DNA from: Porticoccus sp950063125
GTDB taxonomy: Bacteria; Pseudomonadota; Gammaproteobacteria; Pseudomonadales; Porticoccaceae
Reading direction: 5' to 3' (one strand)
NCBI RefSeq assembly: GCF_963973895.1
Contig: NZ_CAXBBF010000003.1
DNA length: 64,000 nucleotides
Below the pieces are notes generated by a model that saw nothing but the letters and a program-made list of their open reading frames with translations, made no database searches and was not told the DNA's origin. A program made the position numbers and the translations under genes. Of this stretch, positions 44,716-53,819 are shown one piece after another. Position 1 is the first letter of the stretch. Each line of letters begins with the position of its first letter.

Positions 44716-45189
44716 AATCTCGAGGGTCTTTTCTGCGGCACTGACATCCACCTTACCCTCAGGCTCTATTGCCAGATGGGTTACCACACCATCCTCTGCA
44801 ACCAGGGCAAACCGCTGGCAGCGCATGCCCATGCCGTGACCAGTAGCATCCATCTCGAGGCCCAGTTTTTTGGTGAGTTCGCCGTTGCCATCGGCCAGCA
44901 TCAGTAGCGCGTCGGCATTCTGGTCCTTACTCCAGGCACCCAGCACAAAGGCGTCATTTACCGCCATACAGACAATGGTATCGACTCCTTTCGCCTTGAT
45001 GCGATCCGCGTTGGTCACATAACCCGGCAGGTGGCTGAGAGAACAGCCGGGAGTAAATGCCCCCGGGACGGCAAAAAGCACAACTTTTTTACCCTTGAAA
45101 ATATGATCAGTGGTGATATCTTCCGGCCCCTTTTCACCCGGAGTTTTGAGGGTCAAAGCGGGAATAGTGTCGCCAACAGAAATAGTCAT
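44710..45189 (-). CDS. Peroxiredoxin (Prx5 type)
   Basis: Thiol peroxidase, cytoplasmic. Peroxidatic cysteine C49 in VPGAFTPGCSLSHLPGY, with the Thr and Arg (RCQRFALVAEDG) of the active site. C74 in VDTIVCMAVND is the usual conserved Cys. 159 aa, full length for atypical Prx5. Confidence 0.95.
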   Translation of the reverse strand: MTISVGDTIPALTLKTPGEKGPEDITTDHIFKGKKVVLFAVPGAFTPGCSLSHLPGYVTNADRIKAKGVDTIVCMAVNDAFVLGAWSKDQNADALLMLADGNGELTKKLGLEMDATGHGMGMRCQRFALVAEDGVVTHLAIEPEGKVDVSAAEKTLEIL

Positions 45190-45280
45190 AACTACACCTT
45201 ATTATCCATAATAAAAAATTGATCCGGCACACAATACCGAAAAGTGAATAGATTCGGCTTGGAACGCCGGATACCACCTA

Positions 45281-45958
45281 TCAGCGTGCCACGACTTCGG
45301 TGGACACGGCAATCAGGTCACCCAGCTCTACCAACAGCTGGTCACCGGGGGCTAGAGGGCCAACGCCGGCGGGCGTGCCGGTGAGAACAATGTCGCCAGG
45401 CATCAGCGTAAAAAAGCCGGAGATATAGGCGATCAGTTGCGCAACCGGTGTCAACATCATGGCGGTACTGCTCTGCTGGCGCAAGTCACCATTGACCGTC
45501 AATCGTATTGGCACGTCCTGCAGATCGGTTACCCGGGCGCGATCGACAAATGCAGAAGTGGGGCAGGCTCCATCAAAGGCCTTGGCCTTATCCCAGGGAA
45601 GACCTTTCTGTTTGAGTTGCGATTGCAGCTCGCGCAGGGTGAGATCCAGCGCCACACCAACCCCGGTAATCGCAGCGTCGGCCTCCTGTTCACTGCACTG
45701 GCTCAGTTGCTCGCCAATCAGCACCGCCATTTCTATCTCATGGTGACAGGCACCCAGGGTAGTCGGTATCGCAATCGGTTGTTCCAGAGATGTCAGCGCC
45801 GTCGACGGCTTCAGGAACAGCACCGGCTCGGTGCCGGGCTGGCTGTTCATCTCGCTGATATGATCCCGGTAGTTAAGCCCCACGCATACCACCTTGCCCG
45901 CGGGAATCTGCCCGGAAAGGCCATCGACAAAATGAATAGAATGATCAAAGTAATGCAT
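45281..45958 (-). CDS. Fumarylacetoacetate hydrolase family protein
   Basis: Metal-dependent C-C hydrolase/acylpyruvase or oxaloacetate decarboxylase-like enzyme; substrate not determined. CVGLNYRDHISEMN, LFLKPSTAL, HHEIEMAVLIGE (metal Glu) and PGDIVLTGTPAGVGPL are all family motifs. 225 aa. It overlaps the DUF4870-like gene by 14 bp. Confidence 0.92.
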   Translation of the reverse strand: MHYFDHSIHFVDGLSGQIPAGKVVCVGLNYRDHISEMNSQPGTEPVLFLKPSTALTSLEQPIAIPTTLGACHHEIEMAVLIGEQLSQCSEQEADAAITGVGVALDLTLRELQSQLKQKGLPWDKAKAFDGACPTSAFVDRARVTDLQDVPIRLTVNGDLRQQSSTAMMLTPVAQLIAYISGFFTLMPGDIVLTGTPAGVGPLAPGDQLLVELGDLIAVSTEVVAR

Positions 45959-46352
45959 CGTCGAGCCCCTTTCTGTCGCTGAGCGCCAGCCAACCCTTGA
46001 CTATCCGATAGATATACCAGATGTAGAGCAGGCCGAGAATCAGGAAGCCGACCAGCACCAGGGACAGCAACCAGCCTACAACAAGGCCCGCCAGCAGCCA
46101 CCAGAAGGTCCTGATTTGCCAGTTGAAATGCGATTCGAGGTAAGTCCCCCGCACGTCGTCCCGCTTGAGGTAATTAATCATGACACCTGCGATTGCGGTC
46201 AAACCGACCACCAGGCTGATGATTTGCAGGATATAGACCAGTTGCGTCAGGTCCTTCAGCTTCTCATCTTTTTGAGGGGTATGGGTTGCTGTATCAACTG
46301 TCTCGGCTACCCCGACCTGTCGCTCCGATGGCACCTGTTCATCCGGCATCAA
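45945..46352 (-). CDS. DUF4870-like membrane protein
   Basis: 135 aa with a charged N terminus and three membrane helices (LVYILQIISLVVGLTAIAGV; WWLLAGLVVGWLLSLVLVGF; ILGLLYIWYIYRIVKG). HFNWQIRTFW is the family signature. Function unknown. Overlaps the FAH gene start. Confidence 0.8.
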   Translation of the reverse strand: MMPDEQVPSERQVGVAETVDTATHTPQKDEKLKDLTQLVYILQIISLVVGLTAIAGVMINYLKRDDVRGTYLESHFNWQIRTFWWLLAGLVVGWLLSLVLVGFLILGLLYIWYIYRIVKGWLALSDRKGLDDALL

Positions 46353-46364
46353 TAGGATCTCTCG

Positions 46365-47765
46365 TCAGACTGCATCAAATATCTTACCCGGATTCATGAT
46401 GCCATTGGGATCGAACACCTGCTTGACCTGCCGCATCAACTGCACTTCCGTGGCGGAGCGCGAGTATTCGAGGTAATCCTTCTTCAGTAAACCTACGCCG
46501 TGTTCGGCAGAAATACTACCGTTGAATTGTCCCACCAACGCTGCGATCTGTTTGCTGGCCACGCTGCATTGCCCGGCGAACTGCTCCACAGGCAGGTCAT
46601 CCGGTTTCAGAATGTTGAGGTGCAGGTTGCCATCACCGATATGGCCGTACCAGACCAGCTCAAAGTCCGGGTATTCCCTGGCCGCCAGTGATTCCACCTC
46701 GGCGAGAAATTCCGGCATGCGCGAAACATTCACGCTGATATCATTTTTATAGGGCTTCCAGCGGGACAGGGTCTCCGACATATCCTCCCGTAACTTCCAG
46801 AGATTTTCCGCCTGAGAGAGGCTCTGGCTGATGACGCCATCGAGCACCCAGCCCTCCATGACACAGGTTTCAAACAGCGACATCGCCTGGTCCAGCTGAG
46901 TCTCGGACAGCGCCTCGAATTCCACCAGCGCATAAAACGGTGCTTCAGATTCAAAAGGTGCGGGCACCTCGCTGTGGGCCAATACTTTTTCCATACCATT
47001 GTGGGTAAAGAATTCGAAGGCCGTCAGCTCCATGCCATCGTTGTAGGTTTTCAGGACATCGATAATACTGGGGAAATCCACCACCCCCAACACCAGCACA
47101 CTCAACTCCTTTGGTGGCCGGGTGAGCCCAATGGTGGCCTCGGTGATGATGCCCAAAGTGCCCTCGGAACCAATAAACAGGTGCCGGAAGTCCAGACCCG
47201 TATTGTTCTTCACCAGGCCGTGATTCAGCTCGAGGATATCGCCATTGCCACTGACCACCTTCAGGCCAAGCACCCAGTTGCGGGTCATGCCGTAACGAAT
47301 GACTTTGATACCGCCGGCATTGGTCGCAATATTGCCGCCAATCTGGCTGGAACCGGTCGAGGCGAAATCAACCGGATAGAACAATCCCTGTTGCTCGGCA
47401 AACGCCTGCAACTGCTGGGTGATCATGCCCGCCTGCACCGTCACACTGCGGTCAATGGCATTGAATGCCACCACCTCGTTCATCCGGTCCAGCACCAGGA
47501 CGATCTCGCCGTTCAGGGCCACAGCGCCGCCACTAAGGCCTGTGCGGCCTCCTGAGGGAACCACTGCGATGCGCTCGGCATTGGCCAGCTGAATAATGGA
47601 CTGCACCTCCTCGGTGCTCCCCGGCAATACCACGACGCCAGGTGACGGCGTCCAGAGAGTCGTGCGATCGACACCGTACTGCTGAAATGAAGTTTCATCG
47701 GTCAGCACACGCTGCTGACCGACGATCTCACGTAATTTCTCAATGACCGGGGGGGCAACAGTCAT
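46365..47765 (-). CDS. D-2-hydroxyglutarate dehydrogenase (FAD-binding, D2HGDH-type)
   Basis: Oxidises D-2-hydroxyglutarate to 2-oxoglutarate, passing electrons on via FAD. The PP-loop GGRTGLSGGAVAL and TNAGGIKVIRYGMTRNWVLG bind FAD; GHIGDGNLHLNI holds the metal-site His residues, and SISAEHGVGLLKK closes the active site. 466 aa. The start at 47765 is preceded by GGAGGT. It is divergent from serA. In Pseudomonas the same pairing allows removal of the 2-hydroxyglutarate that SerA makes from 2-oxoglutarate; that role is transferred by context. Confidence 0.88.
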   Translation of the reverse strand: MTVAPPVIEKLREIVGQQRVLTDETSFQQYGVDRTTLWTPSPGVVVLPGSTEEVQSIIQLANAERIAVVPSGGRTGLSGGAVALNGEIVLVLDRMNEVVAFNAIDRSVTVQAGMITQQLQAFAEQQGLFYPVDFASTGSSQIGGNIATNAGGIKVIRYGMTRNWVLGLKVVSGNGDILELNHGLVKNNTGLDFRHLFIGSEGTLGIITEATIGLTRPPKELSVLVLGVVDFPSIIDVLKTYNDGMELTAFEFFTHNGMEKVLAHSEVPAPFESEAPFYALVEFEALSETQLDQAMSLFETCVMEGWVLDGVISQSLSQAENLWKLREDMSETLSRWKPYKNDISVNVSRMPEFLAEVESLAAREYPDFELVWYGHIGDGNLHLNILKPDDLPVEQFAGQCSVASKQIAALVGQFNGSISAEHGVGLLKKDYLEYSRSATEVQLMRQVKQVFDPNGIMNPGKIFDAV

Positions 47766-47867
47766 CTGGCGGACCTCCACAAAAAGGGGCAGTTATCGAA
47801 GGGCGTGCATGGTATCATAGCCGCCTTTTTTTCAGGTAGCAGTACGGGCCACCCAACCGAGGAGTGT

Positions 47868-49097
47868 ATGGTCAATTTTTCTCTCGATAAGTCCAAGATC
47901 AAATTTCTCCTGCTTGAGGGCGTGCATCCCTCTGCGGTAGAGACACTCAAAGCTTCTGGCTACAGCAACGTCGAGTATCTTAAAGCGGCGCTGTCAGAAG
48001 AACAGCTGATCGAAAAAATCCGGGACTTTCACTTCGTCGGGATTCGCTCCCGCACCCAACTCAACCGCCAGGTATTTGAAGCGGCCAGACGGTTGATCGG
48101 CGTGGGCTGTTTCTGCATCGGCACCAACCAGGTGGATCTTCAGGCAGCCACAGAGCACGGCATAGTGGTATTTAACGCGCCCTATTCCAATACCCGCAGT
48201 GTGGCAGAATTGATTATTGCTGAAACCATCATGCTGATGCGGGGCATTCCCGAAAAGAATGCTGCTGCCCACCGCGGTGACTGGCTCAAAACTGCCACAG
48301 CCTCTCACGAAGTACGGGGCAAAACCCTCGGCATTGTTGGCTACGGCAATATCGGCAGTCAGCTCAGCGTCATGGCCGAATCAATGGGCATGCGGGTGAA
48401 GTTTTACGATGTTGTCACCAAGCTCCCCCTGGGCAATGCTGAACAGGTCGGTTCTCTCAGGGAGCTATTGGAACTGGCCGATGTGGTTTCACTCCATGTG
48501 CCAGACAACCCCGCCACGCGCAACATGATTCGTGCAGAGCAGCTTGCTGCCATGAAAACCGGCGCCATCCTGATCAATGCCGCACGCGGCAAAGTAGTGG
48601 ATATTGATGCTCTCTGCGATCGGCTGGAAAGCAAACAACTCGGCGGGGCAGCGATTGATGTTTTCCCGGTTGAACCGAAGTCCAACCAGGAAGAATTCGT
48701 ATCACCTCTGCGCAAGTATGACAACGTCATATTGACACCGCACATCGGCGGCTCCACCCAGGAAGCACAGGAAAATATTGGCCTGGAAGTCGCTGAAAAG
48801 CTGGTCAGGTACAGCGATACCGGTGCCACCATCAGCGCTGTCAACTTTCCCCAGGTGTCGCTGCCTTCCCACAGTGGTGCCCACCGCCTGTTGCACGTGC
48901 ACCACAATGTGCCGGGCGTTATGACGGCCATCAACCATGTGTTTTCAGACAACAACATCAATGTCAGCAGCCAATACCTGCAGACCAATGAGTCCGTAGG
49001 CTATGTGGTGCTGGATGTGGACAGGGAATACAGTGATGTGGCACTGAAGGCACTAAAGGCCATTGATGGCACCATTCGCTGCCGGGTGCTATTCTAG
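47868..49097 (+). CDS. serA: D-3-phosphoglycerate dehydrogenase
   Basis: First step of serine synthesis, NAD-dependent. LGIVGYGNIGSQLSVMAESMGM binds NAD; the catalytic Arg (INAARGKVVDI), Glu and His (ILTPHIGGSTQEAQENIG) are present. A C-terminal ACT domain (about 330-409, HHNVPGVMTAINHVFSD) provides serine feedback. 409 aa. GAGGAGTGT directly before the ATG at 47868; the frame is open to 47805. Divergent from the D-2-hydroxyglutarate dehydrogenase gene. Confidence 0.96.
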   Translation: MVNFSLDKSKIKFLLLEGVHPSAVETLKASGYSNVEYLKAALSEEQLIEKIRDFHFVGIRSRTQLNRQVFEAARRLIGVGCFCIGTNQVDLQAATEHGIVVFNAPYSNTRSVAELIIAETIMLMRGIPEKNAAAHRGDWLKTATASHEVRGKTLGIVGYGNIGSQLSVMAESMGMRVKFYDVVTKLPLGNAEQVGSLRELLELADVVSLHVPDNPATRNMIRAEQLAAMKTGAILINAARGKVVDIDALCDRLESKQLGGAAIDVFPVEPKSNQEEFVSPLRKYDNVILTPHIGGSTQEAQENIGLEVAEKLVRYSDTGATISAVNFPQVSLPSHSGAHRLLHVHHNVPGVMTAINHVFSDNNINVSSQYLQTNESVGYVVLDVDREYSDVALKALKAIDGTIRCRVLF

Positions 49098-49110
49098 AAT
49101 CTCACCAGAG

Positions 49111-49150
49111 ACCGGTGGATACCGACCTGTCGGGTCTACCGGTTCTTCTC
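49111..49150 (+). terminator. Possible serA terminator
   Basis: ACCGGTGGATACCGAC and TCGGGTCTACCGGT form a long imperfect stem followed by TTCTTCTC. The T tract is interrupted, so it may be weak. Lies between convergent genes. Confidence 0.5.
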
Positions 49151-49163
49151 ACTACTCTGCTGC

Positions 49164-50162
49164 CTAGCCCTCACCGAGCGACTTGAATACCCGGTCGCGC
49201 ATGTAATCGACTTCATTGACCAGATGGTGCCGGGCACCGGGAATCAACACCAATTCAAAATTGGGGAATTTTTTGCGGATCGACGCCACGTTATAGCGCC
49301 AGTCCACCGTGCCGTCACAATCGCCCTGAACCACCTTTAACGGGTAATCACTGGGCGGCAGCGCGGCAAATTCCTCAGTCCAGCGCTTCATTGATGCCAC
49401 CCATTCAATGGGAATGTAGTTGTACTGCAACGGGTCATTGTTGATCAGAAATTCGTTAAATGCCTCGTTGGTGGTATTGGGGCGGAATGTCCGGGATACT
49501 TTTTTCAGCACCCGGTGAAACAGCTTGTAGGTGCGCAGACTTTTCATCCACTCCCTGGGCCGGATGAGTGGCGCCAGCACGGTGACCGAAGTGAGATCAT
49601 TGGGGTAGTGGTAGGGTTTGGCCGCCATGACATACTTCATCAGAATAGCGCCTCCCGTGCTTTGACCAATCCCTTTCCAGGGTCTGGGAAAACTGCTCAC
49701 GCATTTTTGCAACAGGTCGGAAAACACATCCACGTAGCGATCAAAACTGTCGATACTGACCCGCTCGCCACTGGACAGGCCATGTCCCGGCAGATCAAAT
49801 GCCACCACGGCATAACCCCGCTGCAGTAGGTAGTGAATCAAATGGCCATAAAGCCCGACATGATCAAAGTAGCCATGCACCAACAGGTAGGTGCCACGGG
49901 GACTCTCCGGCAACCAGTAATGGGTAGCCAGCTGGAAATCGCCGGAGGCGAACGTACCCATGCAATGACTGACCGCCGTCAACGAGTCTGGCTGTATCAG
50001 CCCGTAGTGACGCAGGTAAGCCATTTCGTCCGGCGTCTTGTCTCGCCGATCCTGCTCAGAGTCAAATGTCAGCGGCAACAAACCACTGCCCACGCGTTCC
50101 AGCAGAACTTCAGGCAACGGCTCGCGAGTGTCGGTCACGGCAGCCAACTGATTGTCAGTCAT
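49164..50162 (-). CDS. Alpha/beta hydrolase (lysophospholipase-like)
   Basis: Serine hydrolase of monoacylglycerol lipase type; substrate unknown. YLLVHGYFDHVGLYGHLIHY gives the oxyanion region. The nucleophile is Ser in GIGQSTGGAIL, the acid probably in VQGDCDGTVDW and the His in ARHHLVNEV. 332 aa, no signal peptide. Overlaps the DUF2798 gene by 8 bp. Confidence 0.88.
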   Translation of the reverse strand: MTDNQLAAVTDTREPLPEVLLERVGSGLLPLTFDSEQDRRDKTPDEMAYLRHYGLIQPDSLTAVSHCMGTFASGDFQLATHYWLPESPRGTYLLVHGYFDHVGLYGHLIHYLLQRGYAVVAFDLPGHGLSSGERVSIDSFDRYVDVFSDLLQKCVSSFPRPWKGIGQSTGGAILMKYVMAAKPYHYPNDLTSVTVLAPLIRPREWMKSLRTYKLFHRVLKKVSRTFRPNTTNEAFNEFLINNDPLQYNYIPIEWVASMKRWTEEFAALPPSDYPLKVVQGDCDGTVDWRYNVASIRKKFPNFELVLIPGARHHLVNEVDYMRDRVFKSLGEG

Positions 50163-50385
50163 CTTTTTTAATCGCCAGAGTGACCAGCCTTCTCACCAGG
50201 GGCACCACCACCAGCACCGCCGGGAACGCAACCACAAAAGCAAAGCCCCATGCATGAAGCCAAACCTGCAGAATATTGTCCACCAGACCGACATTAAAAA
50301 TACTGATCACCAGGGACATCAGACAGGACATCAGCCCTGCCATAAAAAAGGCAAACACCAGTTGCTGATACTTCCCAGGTATCAT
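50155..50385 (-). CDS. DUF2798 membrane protein
   Basis: 76 aa with two membrane helices and the family pattern (FAFFMAGLMSCLMSLVISIF, then WLHAWGFAFVVAFPAVLVVV). Function unknown. Downstream of fba, 17 bp away. Confidence 0.8.
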   Translation of the reverse strand: MIPGKYQQLVFAFFMAGLMSCLMSLVISIFNVGLVDNILQVWLHAWGFAFVVAFPAVLVVVPLVRRLVTLAIKKDD

Positions 50386-50402
50386 TGTACTGTCCCGTCT
50401 GC

Positions 50403-51467
50403 CTAATTGACCCGGGGATCCAGTTCGCCGGACTGGTAACGCCCGGACATTTTATCCAGGCTGTATGGCATGATTTTTCCAGCATTGCCCGCGGTGCCGA
50501 AGGATTCGTAGCGGGCCACACAAATCTCTCTCATGGCATCCGTGCTCGCCTTCAGGTATTTGCGCGGATCAAACTCGGATTTATGACTCGCAAGAAAGCG
50601 GCGTATCGCACCCGTGGAGGCCAGACGCAAGTCAGTATCTATATTGATTTTGCGCACCCCGTGCTTGATACCCTCAACAATTTCCTCCACTGGCACACCG
50701 TAGGTTTCCGCAATATCACCGCCAAACTCATTAATAATTTCCAACCAGCTCTGTGGCACAGAGGAAGACCCGTGCATCACCAGATGGGTATTGGGGATGC
50801 GGGCGTGAATCGCCTTGATTCGCTCGATAGCGAGGATATCGCCCGTGGGCGGACGGGAAAACTTGTATGCACCATGGGACGTACCAATGGCTATCGCCAA
50901 CGCATCAACCGCAGTTCGCGACACGAAATCCGCAGCCTCCTCCGGGTCCGTCAGCATCTGTTCGTGGGACAACATCCCCTCAGCACCGACACCATCTTCC
51001 TCACCGGCCTGACCGGTTTCCAGCGAACCCAGACACCCCAACTCACCCTCGACGGAAACTCCGCCAGCATGTGCCATGTCAACTACGCGCCGAGTGACAT
51101 CAACATTGTACTCATAGGAGGCCGGTGTCTTGCCGTCCTCCTGAAGGGAACCATCCATCATCACCGAGCTGAAGCCCAGCTGGATAGACCGCTGGCAGAT
51201 TGCCGGGCTGGTGCCATGATCCTGATGCATGCAGACCGGTATATGAGGAAACTCCTCAATCGCCGCCAGAATCAGGTGACGCAAAAAAGGCGCTCCAGCG
51301 TATTTGCGCGCACCGGCAGAAGCCTGCACGATCACCGGGGAGTCCGTCTGATCGGCCGCCTCCATAATGGCGCGCATCTGTTCCAGGTTGTTGACATTGA
51401 ATGCCGGCACACCATAGCTGTGCTCAGCAGCATGATCCAGCAACTGTCGCAGTGAAATAAGTGCCAT
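50403..51467 (-). CDS. fba: Fructose-bisphosphate aldolase, class II
   Basis: Zinc aldolase of glycolysis/Calvin-type cycles. VCMHQDHGTSPAICQ holds the zinc His and catalytic Asp; GELGCLGSLETGQAGEEDG is the family loop (subtype with Calvin-cycle-type aldolases); HGSSSVPQ and KINIDTDLRLA bind the phosphate and zinc. 354 aa. Fourth of the tkt-epd-pgk-fba run. Confidence 0.96.
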   Translation of the reverse strand: MALISLRQLLDHAAEHSYGVPAFNVNNLEQMRAIMEAADQTDSPVIVQASAGARKYAGAPFLRHLILAAIEEFPHIPVCMHQDHGTSPAICQRSIQLGFSSVMMDGSLQEDGKTPASYEYNVDVTRRVVDMAHAGGVSVEGELGCLGSLETGQAGEEDGVGAEGMLSHEQMLTDPEEAADFVSRTAVDALAIAIGTSHGAYKFSRPPTGDILAIERIKAIHARIPNTHLVMHGSSSVPQSWLEIINEFGGDIAETYGVPVEEIVEGIKHGVRKINIDTDLRLASTGAIRRFLASHKSEFDPRKYLKASTDAMREICVARYESFGTAGNAGKIMPYSLDKMSGRYQSGELDPRVN

Positions 51468-51555
51468 GTAATTATCCTTCCATCATATTTGGTTGCTTCC
51501 CGCCGGGAAGTCGCTTTTCAGCGCTCACCCGATGCCATGAAAAATTGGTCTGCCG

Positions 51556-52722
51556 TCAGGACGTCGCGCGTGCCTCAAGCACCGCCACTGCGGGCAGGGT
51601 TTTACCTTCCACGTATTCCAGAAAAGCCCCCCCGCCCGTTGAAATGTAGGAAACTCTGTCGGCAATGCCATATTTGTCCACCGCCGCCAGCGTATCGCCA
51701 CCGCCCGCTATCGAAAACCCGTCATTGGCGGCAATGGCATTGGCGATGGCCTCGGTTCCGGCACCAAACTGGTCAAACTCAAAAACACCCACCGGGCCGT
51801 TCCAGATAATTGTACCCGCGCTTTTGAGTATTTCGGTCAACACCTCGATGGTATCCGGGCCAATATCAAGGATCATATCGCCTTCCGCCACATCCGCCAC
51901 CGCCTTGAGCGTCGCCTCGGCTGAGACGGAAAACTCGCCTGCGACGACCACATCGCTGGGCAGTGGAATGCTTGTTTTGGCCATCAACTGTTTGGCCTCG
52001 GGCAGGAGATCGTGCTCACAAAGGGACTTGCCGACAGGTAATCCCGACGCGGCCAGAAAGGTATTGGCAATACCACCCCCGACGATCAGCTGATCCACCT
52101 TTTCTGACAGGGTTTCAAGTACGGTCAGCTTCGTGGAAACCTTGGCACCTCCGACGATAGCCACCAGCGGACGGGCGGGATTGGCCAGTGCCTTTTCCAG
52201 CGCCTCCAGCTCTCCCGCCAGCAACGGACCGGCGCAGGCCAGCGGCGCAAACTTTGCAACACCGTGGGTGGAAGCCTGGGCGCGGTGAGCCGTGCCGAAG
52301 GCATCCATGACAAAAATATCACAAAGCGATGCATAGGCTTTCGCCAGCACCTCATCATCCTTTTTCTCACCGGCGTTAAAGCGCACATTCTCCAGCAACA
52401 TCAATTGCCCCTCCTGCTCGATACCCTTTTGCCAATCGCGAACAAGCGGAATATCTCGCCCCAGCAAGACACCCAACCGGTCGGCCACCGGTTGCAATGA
52501 AAACTCGGCATCAAACTGTCCTTCGACCGGACGTCCCAGATGGGACATCAGGATGACCGTGGCACCGGCCTGGAGCGCCAATTCAATAGTGGGTAACGTT
52601 GCCCGCAATCTGGCATCGGATGTGACAACGCCATTGCGGATAGGGACATTGAGGTCTTCACGAATCAGCACCCGCTTGCCCGTCAGGTTCAGATCCGTCA
52701 TCTTGAGTACATTCAATGGCAT
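51556..52722 (-). CDS. pgk: Phosphoglycerate kinase
   Basis: Transfers phosphate from 1,3-bisphosphoglycerate to ADP. RVLIREDLNVPIRNG, LMSHLGRPVEGQ (substrate loop) and VGVFEFDQFGAGTEA near the C terminus are family motifs; GGGDTLAAVDKYG is the nucleotide region. 388 aa. Start ATG at 52722; the next ATG (MTDLNL) is 7 codons in. Confidence 0.97.
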   Translation of the reverse strand: MPLNVLKMTDLNLTGKRVLIREDLNVPIRNGVVTSDARLRATLPTIELALQAGATVILMSHLGRPVEGQFDAEFSLQPVADRLGVLLGRDIPLVRDWQKGIEQEGQLMLLENVRFNAGEKKDDEVLAKAYASLCDIFVMDAFGTAHRAQASTHGVAKFAPLACAGPLLAGELEALEKALANPARPLVAIVGGAKVSTKLTVLETLSEKVDQLIVGGGIANTFLAASGLPVGKSLCEHDLLPEAKQLMAKTSIPLPSDVVVAGEFSVSAEATLKAVADVAEGDMILDIGPDTIEVLTEILKSAGTIIWNGPVGVFEFDQFGAGTEAIANAIAANDGFSIAGGGDTLAAVDKYGIADRVSYISTGGGAFLEYVEGKTLPAVAVLEARATS

Positions 52723-52757
52723 GGTGATTACTCTGTCTCTGTTTATTGTATTTCAGG

Positions 52758-53780
52758 TTATTTGGACCCGGGAATGGACAGCCAGTGATTTACCAGCTCC
52801 ACCATCCGATTGGCGTAGCCCCACTCATTATCAAACCAGAGCAGCACTTTCACCAGACGCCGTTGGCTGACCCTGGTCTGCCCCGCGTCCACGATACCGC
52901 TGCGTGGATCATGATTGAAATCACAGGAGGCCAGTGGCTCCTCGGTATAACCGAGAATGCCGGTCAGCTCAGTGTCAGCGGCAGCCGCCAGCACCCGGTT
53001 TATGGTAGCGACATCGACGTCTGTATTGAGCAATATGGAAAGATCAATTGCAGACACATTCAACGTGGGAACACGCATGGCCTGGGCTTCAAAACGGCCC
53101 TTGAGTTCCGGCAGCAGGCGGTCGATGCCTCGTGCCAACTGGGTATCCACCGGAATAATGGATTGCATCGCAGCGCGGGTTTTACGCAAGTCCGTATGAT
53201 GGTAGGCGTCGATAACGGGTTGGTCATTCATGGCTGAGTGAATCGTAGTGATCACCCCGCCCTCTACCCCAAATGCCTGATGCAGGGTTTTAATCACCGG
53301 GATCACGCAATTGGTGGAACAGGAGGCATTGGATATTACCGTCTCATCACCGGTCAGGATCCCCTCATTGACACCCAGCACGATGGTGGCATCAACGGTT
53401 GCTTCAGCCGGCTGGGAAAACAACACTTTCTTTGCTCCCGAACGCAGATGCCCCTCGGCAGTCTGACGATCAGCGAATGTGCCGCTGCATTCCAGCACCA
53501 CATCCACTCCCAGTTCACCCCAGGGAAGGCTGGCGATATCCTCACAGTGATAGACCGAAATGGCATCGCCATTGACGGTCAGGGTGTCGCCCTGAATCTC
53601 TACCGTACCGGGAAACCGGCCATGGGTGGAGTCGTATTTGGTCAGGTGGGCGATGGTCTTGCAGTCAGCTGGCTCGTTGATAGCTATGACCTGGATGCGT
53701 TCGCGAGATCCGGACTCATAGAGTGCCCGCAGGACCGAACGGCCTATTCGACCATAGCCATTAATTGCTACACGAATCAT
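52758..53780 (-). CDS. epd: Erythrose-4-phosphate dehydrogenase (GAPDH family)
   Basis: NAD-dependent oxidation of erythrose-4-P to 4-phosphoerythronate, leading to pyridoxal phosphate. AINGYGRIGRSVLRAL binds NAD; catalytic C154 in SNASCSTNC; HSAMNDQPVIDAYHHTDLRK and SCDFNHDPRSGIVDAGQTRV are of Epd type rather than GapA type. 340 aa. Between tkt and pgk as in Pseudomonas. Activity on glyceraldehyde-3-P cannot be excluded. Confidence 0.9.
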   Translation of the reverse strand: MIRVAINGYGRIGRSVLRALYESGSRERIQVIAINEPADCKTIAHLTKYDSTHGRFPGTVEIQGDTLTVNGDAISVYHCEDIASLPWGELGVDVVLECSGTFADRQTAEGHLRSGAKKVLFSQPAEATVDATIVLGVNEGILTGDETVISNASCSTNCVIPVIKTLHQAFGVEGGVITTIHSAMNDQPVIDAYHHTDLRKTRAAMQSIIPVDTQLARGIDRLLPELKGRFEAQAMRVPTLNVSAIDLSILLNTDVDVATINRVLAAAADTELTGILGYTEEPLASCDFNHDPRSGIVDAGQTRVSQRRLVKVLLWFDNEWGYANRMVELVNHWLSIPGSK

Positions 53781-53819
53781 CGAGCTGAACTCTCCTTTAT
53801 TGGCGACGCGACGTCCCGC

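Noticed and set aside
50385..51455. 356-codon plus-strand frame opposite fba
   Set aside because: Exact antisense of a conserved aldolase; shadow of high third-position GC.
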